DNA of 64,000 nucleotides from positions 1,054,001-1,118,000 of the forward strand of contig VNKQ01000018.1 of the NCBI GenBank assembly GCA_016508695.1. The letters are read 5' to 3'. The number at the start of each line of letters is the position of its first letter. The first letter of the stretch is position 1. Source of the DNA: Hyphodiscus hymeniophilus (Eukaryota > Ascomycota > Leotiomycetes > Helotiales > Hyphodiscaceae). This document shows positions 44,950 to 58,686 of this stretch, in pieces. The notes under the pieces were generated by a model, which was given only the letters and a program-made list of their open reading frames with translations, did no database searches and was not told the DNA's origin. Both the position numbers and the translations under genes were made by a program.

Positions 44950-47900
44950 GGTAGAAGACTCCTGAACGAGGACCCCGTTTAGATTGCCCCCCCCCTTTCC
45001 CCCCGGTATCCGCACTGCCTCATAATGTGCCTTGCAACTTGGACAGGAAAATCAGCGAGGTTCACGTCTCGTAGACCAGTGAAACAAAATCCTCGGAATA
45101 CAGTATGCGTCACGTGCGCAGACATACCCACGCGTCTCGAGATCAAAGGCGGTAATGCAATAGATAACCTGGAATCGCCATCATCAACCTCAGACGGACG
45201 GATCTACGACCGCCTCGCCTGCCGTCGCAGCGCACGTATGAACAGAGCCGTGCTGCCCAATAATCTCCAACTGCCACTTCCAATATAATGTTCCATCCAG
45301 TGCAATGATTGAATCCACGGAGGAAAGTCTCCTGGGGTGACATGACGGGACGATCGGTCGATATCCATGTCCAATTATCCCATATGCCACGCCCATGCTA
45401 ATGTCAATGCCCATTACTATGTATCGTGTATCGTGCATCGTACATCCACCATCCACTAGAGAGAAGAGAAGAGGCGAGCGTTTAAACGTTACGGATCTAC
45501 GAAGAGATGGAAAGGGAGAAAGATGAGAACTGGCTAGCTAGATGGATAGCTGGCTAAACAGCGCGGCGTGCGTAACTTACTTAACTGCCAAGGCCAAGGC
45601 CAAGTCCAATACTTTCGTACACGGCCAGGGAGAAAAAGATTCGTTGATCGATAGATCAGGTTTGCATTTGTGCATTTCGGATTCCCACTCAATCACGGTG
45701 CAGGAACTCACAGACGGCGAGAACATGCCTCCTTCAGTACGGTCGAACCCTACCTACCTAGTTCTCTTCTTATGAAGAAATCCCAGGCTGGAAAAGGGAG
45801 GTACATATCAGATCAGCTCTCAATTCTTCAACCTCCCAATCCCAAGAAGTATCATTTCTCGAAGTATACTCTACCGATAAAATATCCAGCTCCTTCCGCC
45901 TCACCGCCTCCCCTACTATACAGTATACATCATCGGAAGCGAAGCCCCTTTACCCCTGGGCCCTACCCCATTCATCGTCCTCATCCTTGATTTCCACGTG
46001 GTGCTTTCGACCCCTTTCATAACCAGCCTAGCTCGCTCTTCGTGGCGTGCGCGGCACCAGTCCGTCGGGATTGGGTCCTTGGCCTTGGCCTCGGGACGGA
46101 CGAAAGGGGAGGTTCTCGTGTCATTATTAAATTAAAACAAATACTGGTAAATGATAGTATGTGAGTCTTATAATAGGGAAAGGCAGGGCTATCTTTGACT
46201 CCTTGCTACTATCTGAGCCTATGATCCTGTCTGTCTCTTGGGACTCTCGGGCGAGGGTCTGAAGGACATTAATTGTGTAGGGAAAAACGGTGGCGGTGGT
46301 AGGGGTAAGGATTGAAGATTGAAGGAAGATCCCAGGTTCATGGTCGTAGAACCCATTGACAAGAAATTTGAGATGGGTTTTCTTCTCTCATGGAATAATG
46401 GATTGCGGAGTTACCTTACCTTATGATTATTAGCCTCGCAAGGAAGGCTGTCCGTCCGTTCCCTCATTTAGGTATGCCGGGACCTGGTGAGTCGGTGACC
46501 ACTGACCAAGGAAATAAGGGGAATAAGGGATTCTATTCTATAATTCCATCGTTCTACTCCATTTCCGAGTGAGATCTTCAGGAAGAAATCTCCGAAGCTG
46601 CAAAGATGACGATGGATGTTTTGCCTGCCTGCCAACTTTTCTTTCTGCTCCATCGTAGGCAGGCGTGGGATGCGATGGCACTTTGCAGTCTCCCATGCCC
46701 TGGTGCAGTTCTTCTCGACCGCGCAATCTCACGAGGCTGAGATTAAGATGAGATCATGAGACAGACAGCATTACAGTACGACACGCAGGCCGTGGCATTC
46801 TGGAACCGCAAATTACACTCGACTTGAATACCCGCACGCAAGTTAAAGGGGGCGGTGAGTCGGTGACACATACATGATCTTGGAATCCCCATGCGTTGCG
46901 CGATGCGTGAGAAGGGGCGTGCGTGCGCAAAGCGGATTCTGGTGGATGGGATGAGAGGAGATGAGGCTGGATACCTCATACGGATATGCGACGTGTTTCA
47001 GAAGGTATCGACATCGTCCTTGGCGAGCCCAGTTCTCGTAGATCGCATGCTTCATCTGATCTCGTGGTGCTTGTCAAATGTCGAGGCGAGCGGCGAATGA
47101 CGTGGAGCGTATCTCCAAGGAATTGATCGTCCAGTTGTTACAGTAAGGACAGCTCCCTCGTCCCTCGGTTAAGAGAGGAGAGAGGACAGATCTCTCCCAA
47201 ATGCTCTCTCTGCATCACCAATGCATCAAAGCGGTGGCGAGAACATACGAGCAAAAGGGGGCAGAAGAGATGAGATAAACATCCAGCCACTTTCCCAGAC
47301 CCCATCCCATGTATCACGCATGCCCTTAGCCGCCTCTTCTTCCTTTCCAGAATCCCTCCAATTTCCTGGAAACAAACCAAGGGAGACTTTTTTTTTCTCT
47401 TCGAGAAAATGCCAATGTGCGTCAGAAAGTTGGAAGCGAAATGGAAGGAATGGATCGGCCTTCTAGAAGACGCATGTACCTATGCAGGGGCCAGGGGGAG
47501 GGGGCCCGAAATGAGGCTGGCTGTCATGCCTGCGTTTGGGATTCAGGGCTGAGAGAGAAAGCAGGGGGTGATCGATGGGTTCCTGCAGTAGAGAAGCATC
47601 GGGATGATCGGGATTGGTTTGATCGATTGATTGATTGAATGCTCCGTTCGGAGAGATTGGCGGCTTCGTTTCGATATTTGATTTTTCTCAAATTCTATTT
47701 CGGGATCGGGAAGAAGCTTGGGAGTTTAGGAAAAAGTATAATATCTCCGAGTTGAGGTCGGGCCTTCTAAGTGCTTGAAACTTGAGAGAATAAAATGAGG
47801 GTGTGGAATCGAGTTGTCTCACCAATAACTGTACTTATTAAGCATGCCAGTATGCAATTATTCGGTACCTCGGTTGTCAACGTCTACTAATCATCAAGTA

Positions 47901-50390
47901 CCTTACCTTAGGTTGAAAGAGAGAGGAAAGGCGGTGAAGCGAGACCCCTATTATTATTCACAAAGGTTCAAGCCGTGACGTGGAGACTGGAGTAGTAGTA
48001 AACAAGTCCGTCGGCAACACCGAATCGAGACATTTACGAAACCACAAGGTCGTTTGTACTTCCGCAAGGCTAACGCAAATGAAGGAAGTCCAACCACAAT
48101 GCGATTCGAGAAGACGAGGCGCTTTAGAGGCTTGACTTCGTCCGCCAAGGCTGAGACTTCTGAGCTGTCTTGCCTTAACCGTCTGCGAAATCTTGGGTGA
48201 AGCCTGACGATGGATCGTGAAGGCGGTAAGACCCAAGATCAGCTGATTAGTTGCTAGCAACCCACCAGTCAGTCATTATTGTCCTGCGATGGTAATGCCC
48301 CTGCGTTAGACCGTCCCTATTTAGTCTTCCACCTGCAGCGAGCCCGTCCATCGGTTTGAAGGGTCGTGGTGGTGACGCAACGCTTCTTAATCGCAAAGCG
48401 CAAAGGGCGGTGGACATGGTTTTCTCATCCACGTCGATGTAACGAGTGGATGGGAAATGAAGCTCTTCCAGGGCGGTGAGGGGGACTCGGTCCGTTGCGA
48501 GTGACTCGTGATCGTGAGCGAGGCTGAAGAGAGGTGATTACGGATTGCACCAGAACGATCCTTTTCTTTTCGTTCCTCTGGTCCGTTGTTGATTATTCCG
48601 CACACCCACCACTGACTGGCAAAAGAAAGGTTTTTACGAGCTTGGTCTCGTCTGCGCCCTGTGGCATCGGGCACCAAATGTGGCATCGTGGCTGCTGCCA
48701 CCACTATTAATCATTAATTTGACTGATTTAATTGGCACTATGCAAAAGGAAACCCCTTTTCTGTGCGCAGTTGCTGAAATAATAGATCAGACGCCACGCC
48801 GCCAGGGGTACCGAAGATCGGCTGTTTCTGCAACAATGTAATGTCCAAGAGAACAGAACGAGCGGAAGCAGCATGAGCTCATGCTGAGTTGGACTTGCTA
48901 GTTGCTACAATCCGCGGTGGCAATCCTTCTTCGGCATCAGGCATGAACATGTTTTGTGCGGGAATGCGAGGCAAGGGATCGCTGGCTTCGATGCAGGGGC
49001 CCGCGGTGCATTTGCTGCAGCGTCAGATGAGCCTCAATCACCAACCTTGTGCAGCACTGCAGAATGAGTAAGGTATCAACTAGGTAGTAGGTGGGTTAGG
49101 TATCAAGGGAGAACCATAACAGGGATCTCTGCCTCCATTCAGACCGACAGACCTTGATCAGTCGGCTTTGTGCCACCTTTCCCAGCACGCGGGGACTGTG
49201 ACAAGATTCGAATCGATATATTGTGTTTTTCTGCGGAAGTATTGGATATTGGATATTTGATATTTGATAGCCACCTTTTCTGGAATTCTTGCGGGGTCGG
49301 CAACCCCGTGGTCTCAGACAGTGTTGGGTCACCTGGGTGGTGGCTGAAAAGACGCGCGACATCGCCATGCGGCATGCGTGCTTTTCCATTTCCCATTTCC
49401 CACTTGTGCGTCGAGAATCCAATTAATAGGTTCCAGTTACGTGTGCGGGTATGCATGCGGTGAAATCGGATATTGAGCCAGTGCGGGTCGTTCGGGTGCA
49501 GGTTGATGACATGAGGATGTCCTTCTTCTGCGTCCTCTTTGGGATCATGATCTTGGATGCCCTTTACCCTGCCGTGACTGTGTCGGATCCAGATTGGGAT
49601 ATTGATGTATGTCGATACTCTTGTCATCCAAGAAAACTGCGCCGAGATGCCGAGCGCTTGGTGTGGGACGAGCCTCGTAATGTTTCTAAGAAAACCTGCA
49701 CAGCCTTGGACAAGGCTGCCTCATCCTGGCTGCAAATCGCATCCCTACGCCGGAAATGGTCGACAGATCCAAGTCATCATAATATGCTCATGAAGCGACG
49801 AAGCACCGCAGACAACCGAGGCTTGTTTCAAACCTATCCAACCCAAGTCGTCCATCTCCTATAACAGGTACGATATAACGCTGGGTAGTACGTACACGAC
49901 CACCAGCTTGGTAACCCGACTGCAATAATGGTGGGTGCTTCGGCATTTCTCGGCCGACTTGGATTCTCCTGCCCCAGGAGCTCAAAGATGGATGATTTGT
50001 TCCAAGCATCAGAGTTTCGAAAAGCAGGACCTCACGGGTAAATACTCAACCCCACCGTGACGTGAGTGAGAGACGTCGAGTACCTTACCTTATTGACCGA
50101 GCACGATACCGAACGCAACAGTCATCTGATGCGCCGGGGGTTCGGTCATACGAAGTGAATAACTCAATATCTCGTCCAACGCCGCCACGGCTCTGAATAA
50201 GCATCGGAGATTATCTAAGCTGATGAGCTGAGGTAGGATGCACCAGATGGGTAGACGGAATAATCGAACGCAGGGTAATACATTGGCTAACCAATCCGGA
50301 AACCAGAGCATGACACCGACTACAACAAACGAGCAACCACGCATGCATTCATCTCGATTCAGAGAGAGTAGATGGACAGATGGAGATGGA

Positions 50391-50438
50391 GATATATTGA
50401 GATATATTGGAGATTACCCTGTTGGAGATTACCCTGTT
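50391..50438. repeat. Short tandem repeats
   Basis: GATATATTG(A/G) twice (50391-50410) followed directly by a 15-bp unit, GGAGATTACCCTGTT, twice (50409-50438). Confidence 0.8.
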
Positions 50439-51239
50439 GGAGAGTTCAGCCTGGCAGGTTTTCTGCCGGTCTAACTCAAAGCAGTAGCCCTTTCTACCAG
50501 CTGACTCTTGGACTCCTGGGGTGGTGGTGATGCTGTAAATATAGCACACGAGGCAGCGAGGATTATTCCCTGTCAGGCTGTCACCGACTAACTGACTAAG
50601 TGACTACCTTACTGATTACCTGGCTGTTCCAATTCCAATTCAATTTCAATACCAGACCATCCAATCCTCCAATGTTCATATTCCAGTATACTAATAAACG
50701 GGTATTCTGATATTCCCTGTTCGTTCCAAGTATCCTCTCCTCATTGCCAATTTGCCAAGCTCAGCAGAAGCTTGGAAGATGATGTTTGCGTCTGCCCAGT
50801 CCTCGCCCTGGATGCCCCCTTTTTGCCCCTTTTGCCCCTGTTCCATACAACCTTCCAAACTACCTTCGTAGCGTCCAGCTGTGCCAGGAACCTGGTAGCC
50901 CCATCCTTTTTCCCTGAATCGAATATCCCTCCCCTGAAATCCGAATCCCTCCCTCCCTTCGTTCGGCGCCAGTGAGAGTGGTAGAATGCTGCACAGGATG
51001 ATGCACTTCTTTCCTCCCAAGTATCCCCTGTCCCACCCAGGCTGCATCGAACAGGGCTCCCACGCCATGTATCGTGTTTCAATTTGGGGCTTTTTTTTCT
51101 CGTGCCCAGCTCAAACCCAGCAACCCCGACTGACGCCGATCGTCTGAGGTCAGTGAGTAATGCCAAATTTCCCCAGATGCCCATCATGCTACATAAAGGT
51201 CGCCCCCCCCTTCGCTCGGACGAAGGAGTGAAATAGAAG

Positions 51240-52170
51240 GAAAAGTATCTCAGATCTCATCACGCTCAACAGACACTTTCAACTCGGATCGCCTGTCAGT
51301 CTCAAGTCCGAATACGTCCATCCGTTATATCAAACAAGCTGCTTCACTGTCCATCACCAGCCTTACCATCTTCACCGACTAGCAACGTCACCGCTCACGA
51401 AGATACATCGCCGTGTAGACTCCAATATCAACCTCAAGATTTCCAAATCACTTCTCTCCAGAAACAGAAAGATGCCTGCTCATCGACCCTCACAATTACC
51501 TCCTTGCCCCGGCCCACCACCAAGCCGACCTCTCCCACCTCTACCAAAGTAGAGCCTCATCCACCACACATCACTCTCACCACTCCAACCGTTTTCCGGA
51601 GCACTTCTAAACTTACGGCACACATCTCGTGAAATTGGATCTTCACCATCTGGCAAAGACCGCTCTCAAGCGAAACACCCATCTGAAGGCAACAGCAGCA
51701 ACAACAGGGAATAAACCCACCATTTCACACACATACACGGCAGTCCTCAGTCTCGCACTCCTCCACGTGGTCATCAACACCCAAGCAACTGGCCCTCTTC
51801 TCCGCGCAACAAACCAACGTCCTGCCTGAATCGCTGCCTCCACGCATATCTCAGTCTAGCCGCGAAACTGCCTAAAGTCGCATCTCGACACTGCAGATAG
51901 ACAATTGGCCGCTTCTCTTTCACACCCTCTCGTCCGCCTCGCGATTCAGGCCAGGCCACCCATGGCATGCACACCGACGGCACAGCCCATCTTCCTATCT
52001 CCCGAGCATACGGTACGACACCGTCTTTCGCAGATTCGCAGTCCTCACCTCAGTGTATCCACTTTTCTCCCTCGGTCTCAGACATCAGCCTCGCGACGCA
52101 CCGCAGTTCGAGCGGGCTCGACTGCTCTCCATACTTGCGCGACGTATTGGCACAATATTCTCATGAATGA
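51240..52170 (+). other. C-rich, leader-like block with small ORF
   Basis: Plus-strand sequence is strongly C/A/T-rich and G-poor, like fungal 5' leaders and exons, and unlike its flanks. The first good ATG (51472, AAAGATGCC context) opens only 26 codons (MPAHRPSQLPPCPGPPPSRP...). Later segments give Ser/Pro/Gln-rich frames (one with QQQQQ, 51687-51872) but in different frames and separated by stops, without clear splice sites. Composition alone yields such peptides, so I do not call a protein gene. Candidate noncoding RNA, long leader, or decayed gene. Confidence 0.3.
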
Positions 52171-53159
52171 TTAGCTAGATACGGCGTCTCACTTCTCACA
52201 TGTACAACATCGGCGTTCTTTCTCGTGGGGTACGGGCACGGGCACGGGCATGGGCTTTATCAAGCACGGATGGGATCTCGGGCGGATTCTATACTCGGCA
52301 TATTGGGGGATTGGGCCAATCTAGCTGGTCGAATCGCGGATGCTTTGGTATACATATCGGGGTTTTTACCAGACGTTTCGGGAGAATGGTTACATCTCGT
52401 TCTCGTCCGTTATTTGGTTGAATTGGGCGTTGGCGCCTCGCCTCGCCTCGTGATAGAGAACGAGGGGGATATGATATACCTTACCTCAGAGCTGCCGATA
52501 TCGATATCGATATTGAATGCGGCTGGATAATTAATATAATCTAAGATCACCCCCACACAAACCCACAAAGGAGAATAAATGAGATGCAGAAAATAAAATC
52601 AAACCCTCACCGTGCACTCCATCGTAACGCAACGCAACGTCTCGAGCCGAGGGGGAAGCCTCCCGATTCTAGGGGCGAACTAAGGACTGACTACCTTACC
52701 TTAAGGCACTGACTGCATGGCCGCTCCAAAGCTTTAGCCTTACACACATACCTCATCTCATTTCGAATAATCAATGGCAATCCGAATGCGAGTTTGGATC
52801 CGATGTATGACTGCCTGACTGGCTGGCTATCCAAGGGACGTTCCCTATGTTTATGAAATATGCAATCCAGATATAAATCAACCCAGACAAAACAAACAAC
52901 GACAGACAGGTACTTGTACGTACATCGACCACAGCACAATCACAGGTTTACAACTAGCTACGCTCCCATGTACCTAACGCACATCTGAACCCCACTCCCC
53001 TTAAGCGCCTCCCGTTCTTACCTGGACGTGACGACATGGTTTTAGATACTAGACCGCCCTTTGCCCATGGTCTTTGTCTTTGTTTCTTGAAGCGCCGCCA
53101 AGACTCCACGATGGGCGATGGATGCGATGGAATGGATGCTCAGATGATCAGGAGTACCG

Positions 53160-53400
53160 TGTTTGGTGAGTGGGGAGGAGGTGGTGAGGTGGTGGAGGGG
53201 TACTATTCAGGACTGGGCTGGTTAGGTAAGTGGGTGGGCAGAAGAAGGTGGGCGGAAGGCAGGGCGGATGGAGGATGGTTGGAGGATGGATTGAGGGGTG
53301 AGAAGGGGAGATAGACGGTTTGGGAAGAGGTGTGGAGGGGTTTGCTGGATGGCCGAGGATTATCCGGGGAGTTGGTACGGAAGGAAGGGAGATATGGATG
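53160..53400. repeat. G-rich low-complexity tract
   Basis: Imperfect GGGAGG/GGTGG/GGATGGA repeats over about 240 bp, strongly purine-biased on the + strand. Frames through it are compositional. Confidence 0.6.
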
Positions 53401-54650
53401 TGGCGGGAGAATGTCTCTCGTTGGAACGGAACATTGGCTTGAGAGACGGTGTACGCAAACGGTCACTTACTTGATTGATACTGTACAATGCTCGTCAGGC
53501 TAGACTGGGATTGAAGACATCGCAAGAATCTCCACATGCGGGCTGATGTGATGGGCCTATTCTCATCTGAATACCTCCGTATGCACCACGGTTTACTCCA
53601 CTACTGCGCCTGAATCATGAGAATGGGAAAACCTGGCACAAGCGCGCGAAACCCTGGAAATCATTTCCTAGCGAGAGGTTCAACGGGGTTAGGAGATGGT
53701 GATTTACGAGCGGTGACAGCGGTGATAGCTATGGACAGGTGATCTACGCCGGCGTGGTGAGGTCCCGTCTTGCTCGACGTCAGATAGATGGGATCGTCAG
53801 GAGAAAAAATGGGGATCCTGGGAGTACCTGTTACCTGTAAGGAAGAAAGGGAGAGGAGACCTTGATGCTTCTCGGCGAAGATTGCCGGACTCCGATGATT
53901 GAGGTGCAGTGGAGAAGAACATTTGAGATGACTTACCTATCACTTTGGGATGCGTATCTAACAGAGGACGGATAAAAGATGGGTATCGAGAACATGCAGT
54001 ATCGGAATACCCACCTCGTTCAAGATCCAGATGCGGATAACGAGGGAACACAGAAGTTCGGGCTGATGGTGGCGTGTTGAGACATACATTCAGGCACAAT
54101 CCGTGCCTTTTCTGTAGTGGTTGCCCAGGTGCATACATACTCGTGAGCAGAAGCAATCGTTTCGGGCGGACTGTGCTACTGGTATGGTGGGTGAGTGAGA
54201 CAGTGACTCTCGCGATGCTGTGCAACGTTCCTGGATACAGTACGAGAACTGAGGGGCTCGCTTGGGACGGGAATCCGATATGTTGGTTAAAAAGGGGGCA
54301 ATACAAGTGGAAGAACGAAGGGCTGAATCGGTGGTATGTGAGTCGTGACGGACCGAAGAGTAGAAAGAGATATGTGTCGTGGCCATGGCAAGGAGGCGCC
54401 TCGTGGGTTTTAATAGCCTTGCAGAAGGATAGTCCCGTGATGTCGAGATGAGCTTTGACACGCAGCGCGTGTGGGAAAGCTTGGCAGTCAATTCATGCAC
54501 CGCAGATCTCAATCCAGGCTCACTCACTGGTGCATCTCAGCTACGTGAATCAACAATCCGGTTCTTCACCCCAAGCTCCTGCATTGCATGCATCGTATAT
54601 CAAATACCTCCGCCAATGAGCTCTGACTGAGAGATTCGCAAATCTAAGAT

Positions 54651-56086
54651 ATGCCTCTGGAACTTCATGTCTGGGGCCCCGCCTTCTCTCTACCCTCAAT
54701 TGACGCCCATTGCTTAGCTGCCATTGCATATCTCCAACAAGCTGTACCTCGTGGAGAATGGCAGCTGATAGCCAGCAGTGACCCGGCCTTGAGTCCTACC
54801 AGTACGTATCTTGCCCTTGCATGTATTCACAATTAATCCCGTTGCAGATGAGTTACCTGCATTACGAAATGGCGACATATGGATTGGAGGGTTCAGAAAT
54901 ATCTTTCACTATATAGCTCAGTACTCTGCTGGGGAATGGGTACTAGATGCAGGACTCCCAGAGCAGGAGAGCGCGGATTGCATAGCGTCAGTAACCCCCT
55001 TTCCTGGTAGATAAAAGCTCACTGCCCAGATTCTCCTCTTTCATCGAATCCCACGGCCAACCGCTCCTCGATCTCTCCCTCTACGTCTCATCCCAAAACT
55101 ACATTGAGATCACACGTCCAATATATAACACAATACAGCCATTTCCTCTCCCCTATCTCACTCCCCCCTCAGTCCGCGCAGCAGCAAAAGCAAGAACTGC
55201 ACACCTGGGTCTCTCATCCCTCGATATCGACACGGATGATACGACACAGTCCTCAAAAGATTCTGTCATTCCGCAATCCCTCCGGAGACCACGCAACACA
55301 GTTTCCTCCCTCCTTGCATCTTCCCCTGAAGCGAATGCACAGATCCGTCTCGATGCCTTGGCTACCGACTTCTTCGAGCCATTACAGAAGCTGAGAAGAG
55401 GGAAGCGGTTCCTCGTCTCGGATGAGCAGATATCGAGTCTAGACTGCCTAGCCTTGGGATATCTCTCTTTGATGCTCATACCCGAACTACCGCAGCCTTG
55501 GCTGGTGAAGACGATGAGGAAGAAATTCCCGGATTTGTGTTCATGGACCAACGAGTGGAGGAGGGAAGTTTTTGGTCCCGACATTAGGGCCGAGGATGCA
55601 TTGTCGCCGAAGGAGAAAGCGAGGAGTCACTTACCGTGGAAAGCGCCTGCGAACAATGATGCTATGGGTATAGGTGGGATGTTCTTGTCCAGCATTGCCG
55701 ATTCGATACCCATCTTTGGGCAATTGAGACGGAACACGAGGATGCAACAGCATGGCGGCAAGACGCCGGAAGAGGACCACAGTTCTTCGTGGCATACGTT
55801 TGGAATTCTTGGTGGTATTCTCGCCGGTGTAGGATTAGTGGCTGGGTACATGTTTCATCAGGGAATGATATCGTTGCCGGGCCCAGAGGAACCGGAGAAA
55901 CAAAGAGGTGGCTTAGGTGATCTGGGGGAGGCGGGGGATATGTTGTCGATGTATGCGAGTCAGATGGATCAACAGGTACACCAGCAACGACAGATCGAAA
56001 GGGAAATGAGTGGGTCACAGGCCGTTCCAATAGTGGAGGTCGAGGTCGGACCGGATGGTGTGAGGAGTAATGAGTCTGTTGCCTGA
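54651..56086 (+). CDS. sam37: Metaxin/SAM37 (TOM37)-like mitochondrial outer-membrane protein
   Basis: Three exons: 54651-54801, 54848-54986, 55030-56086; introns are 46 and 43 nt; 448 residues. The start MPLELHVWGPAFSLPSIDAH-CLA is the thioredoxin-like N-terminus of the Tom37/metaxin family. The GST-C-like middle includes DIWIGGFRNIFHYI, SSFIESHGQPLLDLSLY and LDCLALGYLSLML. One transmembrane segment (FGILGGILAGVGLVAGYMF, ~residues 352-371) precedes a short hydrophilic, Gln/Glu-rich tail. Family knowledge: it is a subunit of the sorting and assembly (SAM/TOB) complex that inserts beta-barrel proteins into the outer membrane. Confidence 0.88.
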
Positions 56087-58686
56087 AAGGACGCGATGGA
56101 TCGTATTCAATGACCGCCCCTCCTGACCCTCTAAGCATTTATTTCCAAGCTCTGTAAGATATGTAAGTCCTTCCCAACCGACAAAGTTATCTACGCAACG
56201 CCGACCCTCGATTCTGCAAATGTAGCCCTATATTCCTTCTGCTCGGCAGCCGTGAAGGCCACCAAAAAAGACATGCGTGCGGTTTCCGCAAAGTTCAAGC
56301 ACACATCGATTCCAAGTGGTTGTTCTTGCTACGACAAGTTGCCGTCTGCTCAAGCGTTCTTCTCTGTCATCATTTCACGGTACGAGACCGTCCCATGGGC
56401 TAAAGCCAGAGGAAGCGCGCTTGGAGGACGAGAATGAACGCTGCTGCTGCTGCTGTTTCTGATATATTCAGAAGCTGCAGAATACACATGTTTGCAGACT
56501 TCACGGATCTATCGCTGACGGTGGGACTTCTGGAAACCGCACCACAAACGTTGGCCCCCGTCCCCCGCCTTATCACTTATTATAAACAACTCCTGGGTCG
56601 ATGCAGCGGCCCACGGCCTCCAAGTCCCGAGCTGTCGAGGAGCCTTTCATGTGGAGCATCAAATTGGTGGCGACAGCCGAAATGAGAAATGCTGGGATCT
56701 TTTACTCGAGTATCATAAGTGATCGATTACCATGTCTCGTTACCTGCATGTATATTCCCCCAACCAAGCCTGGCCTTTGTTCGGACATGCTTATGTTAGG
56801 AACATGATACCTGTCGCGCGCTCTTGGATGTCGTGTTGATGTCGATGGCGATGTAGAACCAGAGTACTTTGCCAAAACATCTATCTGTTCTTCAGCATTG
56901 AGGAGTCTTTGGATTTCCCAAGAGGCGGATCCTCAAGCTGAGACGGGAGGTGAGCTGGTACACGTCAGATTCCTGGGCGGATCAACGATGGGGTATTGTG
57001 TTTGGCGCAGCGGTTGCGTTTCCTCCCACTGACCACATAGCCACGGGCTTTGGGCGGGATAAAATCACAAGGATCGTGGCAAAAAGTGGAATGTACAAGT
57101 GGAAGCAAGACCCAGTGGCTTTGATGACCTTGTTATCCGCTCTACCATGTCGGTCAGAAGATCGAGATCTCCGAATGGGGCTGGTAGATAATCCTGCTGC
57201 CTCTCGGTATTCATGAAATGGCAATTGGACTAGATGATTATATGGCCAGATGGCATAAGCTTATGCATCGTGAGACTCCGCTTACCGCCACAATCTCTTT
57301 TGCGTTCTAGCTGTCGGGAAGTGGGAGGGAAGTAGGATAAGCATCTGATTCTGGTCTCGAATATTGCTTTGATGTTACTTTGCTGGAATATGTCCTAGGG
57401 ACGAATCCGTGTCCGTGACTCGCTGTTTGATAGCCTCGTTAAGCTTCATGAACCTTGAGCTGTGTTAATGGAACATCGGGCCTTGTTCTATTATCAACGT
57501 TACTTCAGATTGTTGGGTCTTGAAAGTTTCATTGTTGGATACTCGGATACTCCGATTAATTTCTGTGCGTGTGTGTGCCTTTGTGTAAGCAAGTTACGAT
57601 CAAATGCTCGAATATCCATCTCACGCCAATAAAATCAAATGCTCATCATCTCGAGGCTCTCGGATGCCAGGTGACACTTTTTACCTCTGGCGAAATCTGG
57701 CCACACGTTGAAGCTATCGGAGTGGCTTGCCAATTCCATCTGACTGGAAAGTTTCTGAGGACTTTTCACCCGTAAGCTCCGCGGTCGGATGCTATGCTTG
57801 AGGTTTTCAGAGATGAGCAATAGAGAGAGGTGTTTGCTGGTCAAGAAGATGATTGAGCTATGGTCCCACGGCGATCATTACCGGTATTATTCCCTAGGTT
57901 GCTACTTTGTGAGATAGGCTTGGATGGGATGAAGACAGGAGGGAAGGACCTGGTCAGGCCATTTGCTGCCACATGCCGCCAGAGTCGACTGACATAGACT
58001 TATAGTCTGATATGTAGGGCTTCGTTCCTCCCACTCCTAGACTCAGCCTCTGAACACAACTCCAGCCTCACTTACCAGAATTCTGTCGCCGAATACCAAA
58101 CTTATTTCGCTTCCTCTTTCACTGCTGGATCAAGGGATGTCAAACAAACGTTTGCACAAGGCTGAGGAAGAATGAAGTAGGGTGGGCATTCGATGCAATA
58201 CCCGGGTACTCCAAGTAGATTGTAGGAGTCCAATTTACTTCGCAATAGCTCTCGAGCTGTACTTTCATTTTTCAATCATTACAGGAAGTTTTTCGATTTG
58301 ATGATAGGTGCTCACATAATCAGGCGACGTGCCCCTGGCCACCAGACAAGAGATCTCAAGAGCGAGCTTCTAGATTATGCTGCTTATGAGAACATTGTTG
58401 AGATTTGTCACAAGCTGTGCTATGAACATTTTCTAGAAAAAGAAGTGGTTTTCTTTCTCATGCAATAAGACCATTTGTTTTTTATCCAGCAACACCATTT
58501 CTGCACCGAGTTTCTCAACCTCTGCCCATAGACCTCGAGCGAGAGAGACGAGGATTATCCTTACAGCATGTTAGATACAGCGCCCGTAGAACTGAAAGGA
58601 GGGAAATTCTCTCACCTTGAGGCAACTCTGAGGTGTACCAGCACCTTGCGTTTTGCTCAAGTCCCGATCTAGGATCTCTTTATCCA
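56087..58686. other. 2.6-kb intergenic region
   Basis: No frame with convincing coding character. The frame at 56252-56437 has some protein-like composition but no start context, partner exons or recognisable motif. A CTG trinucleotide run lies at 56438-56456. 3' flanks of two convergent genes. Confidence 0.4.

Larger units (their letters stand above)
44950..54650. other. 9.7-kb region without recognisable genes
   Basis: The longest frames here are <170 codons, overlap on both strands and lack domain or signal features. Contents noted: TACCTTACCT-type motifs at 46412, 47899, 50081, 52477 and 52692, all on the + strand; a C-rich leader-like block (51240-52170); short tandem repeats at 50391-50438; and a G-rich tract at 53160-53400. 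No tRNA-like B box with a pairing stem was found. It may be long promoter or leader sequence of flanking genes, or hold noncoding transcripts. Confidence 0.5.

Noticed and set aside
49139..49864. Frames of 162 (minus) and 137 (plus) codons
   Set aside because: Mutually overlapping, no family resemblance, and no splice partners found.
53797..54527. Overlapping minus-strand frames of 145-169 codons
   Set aside because: No start context, domain, signal or helical pattern, and the opposite strand is equally open; composition only.
56252..56437. Possible small gene after SAM37
   Set aside because: Some protein-like composition, but no start context, no partner exon and no recognisable motif.
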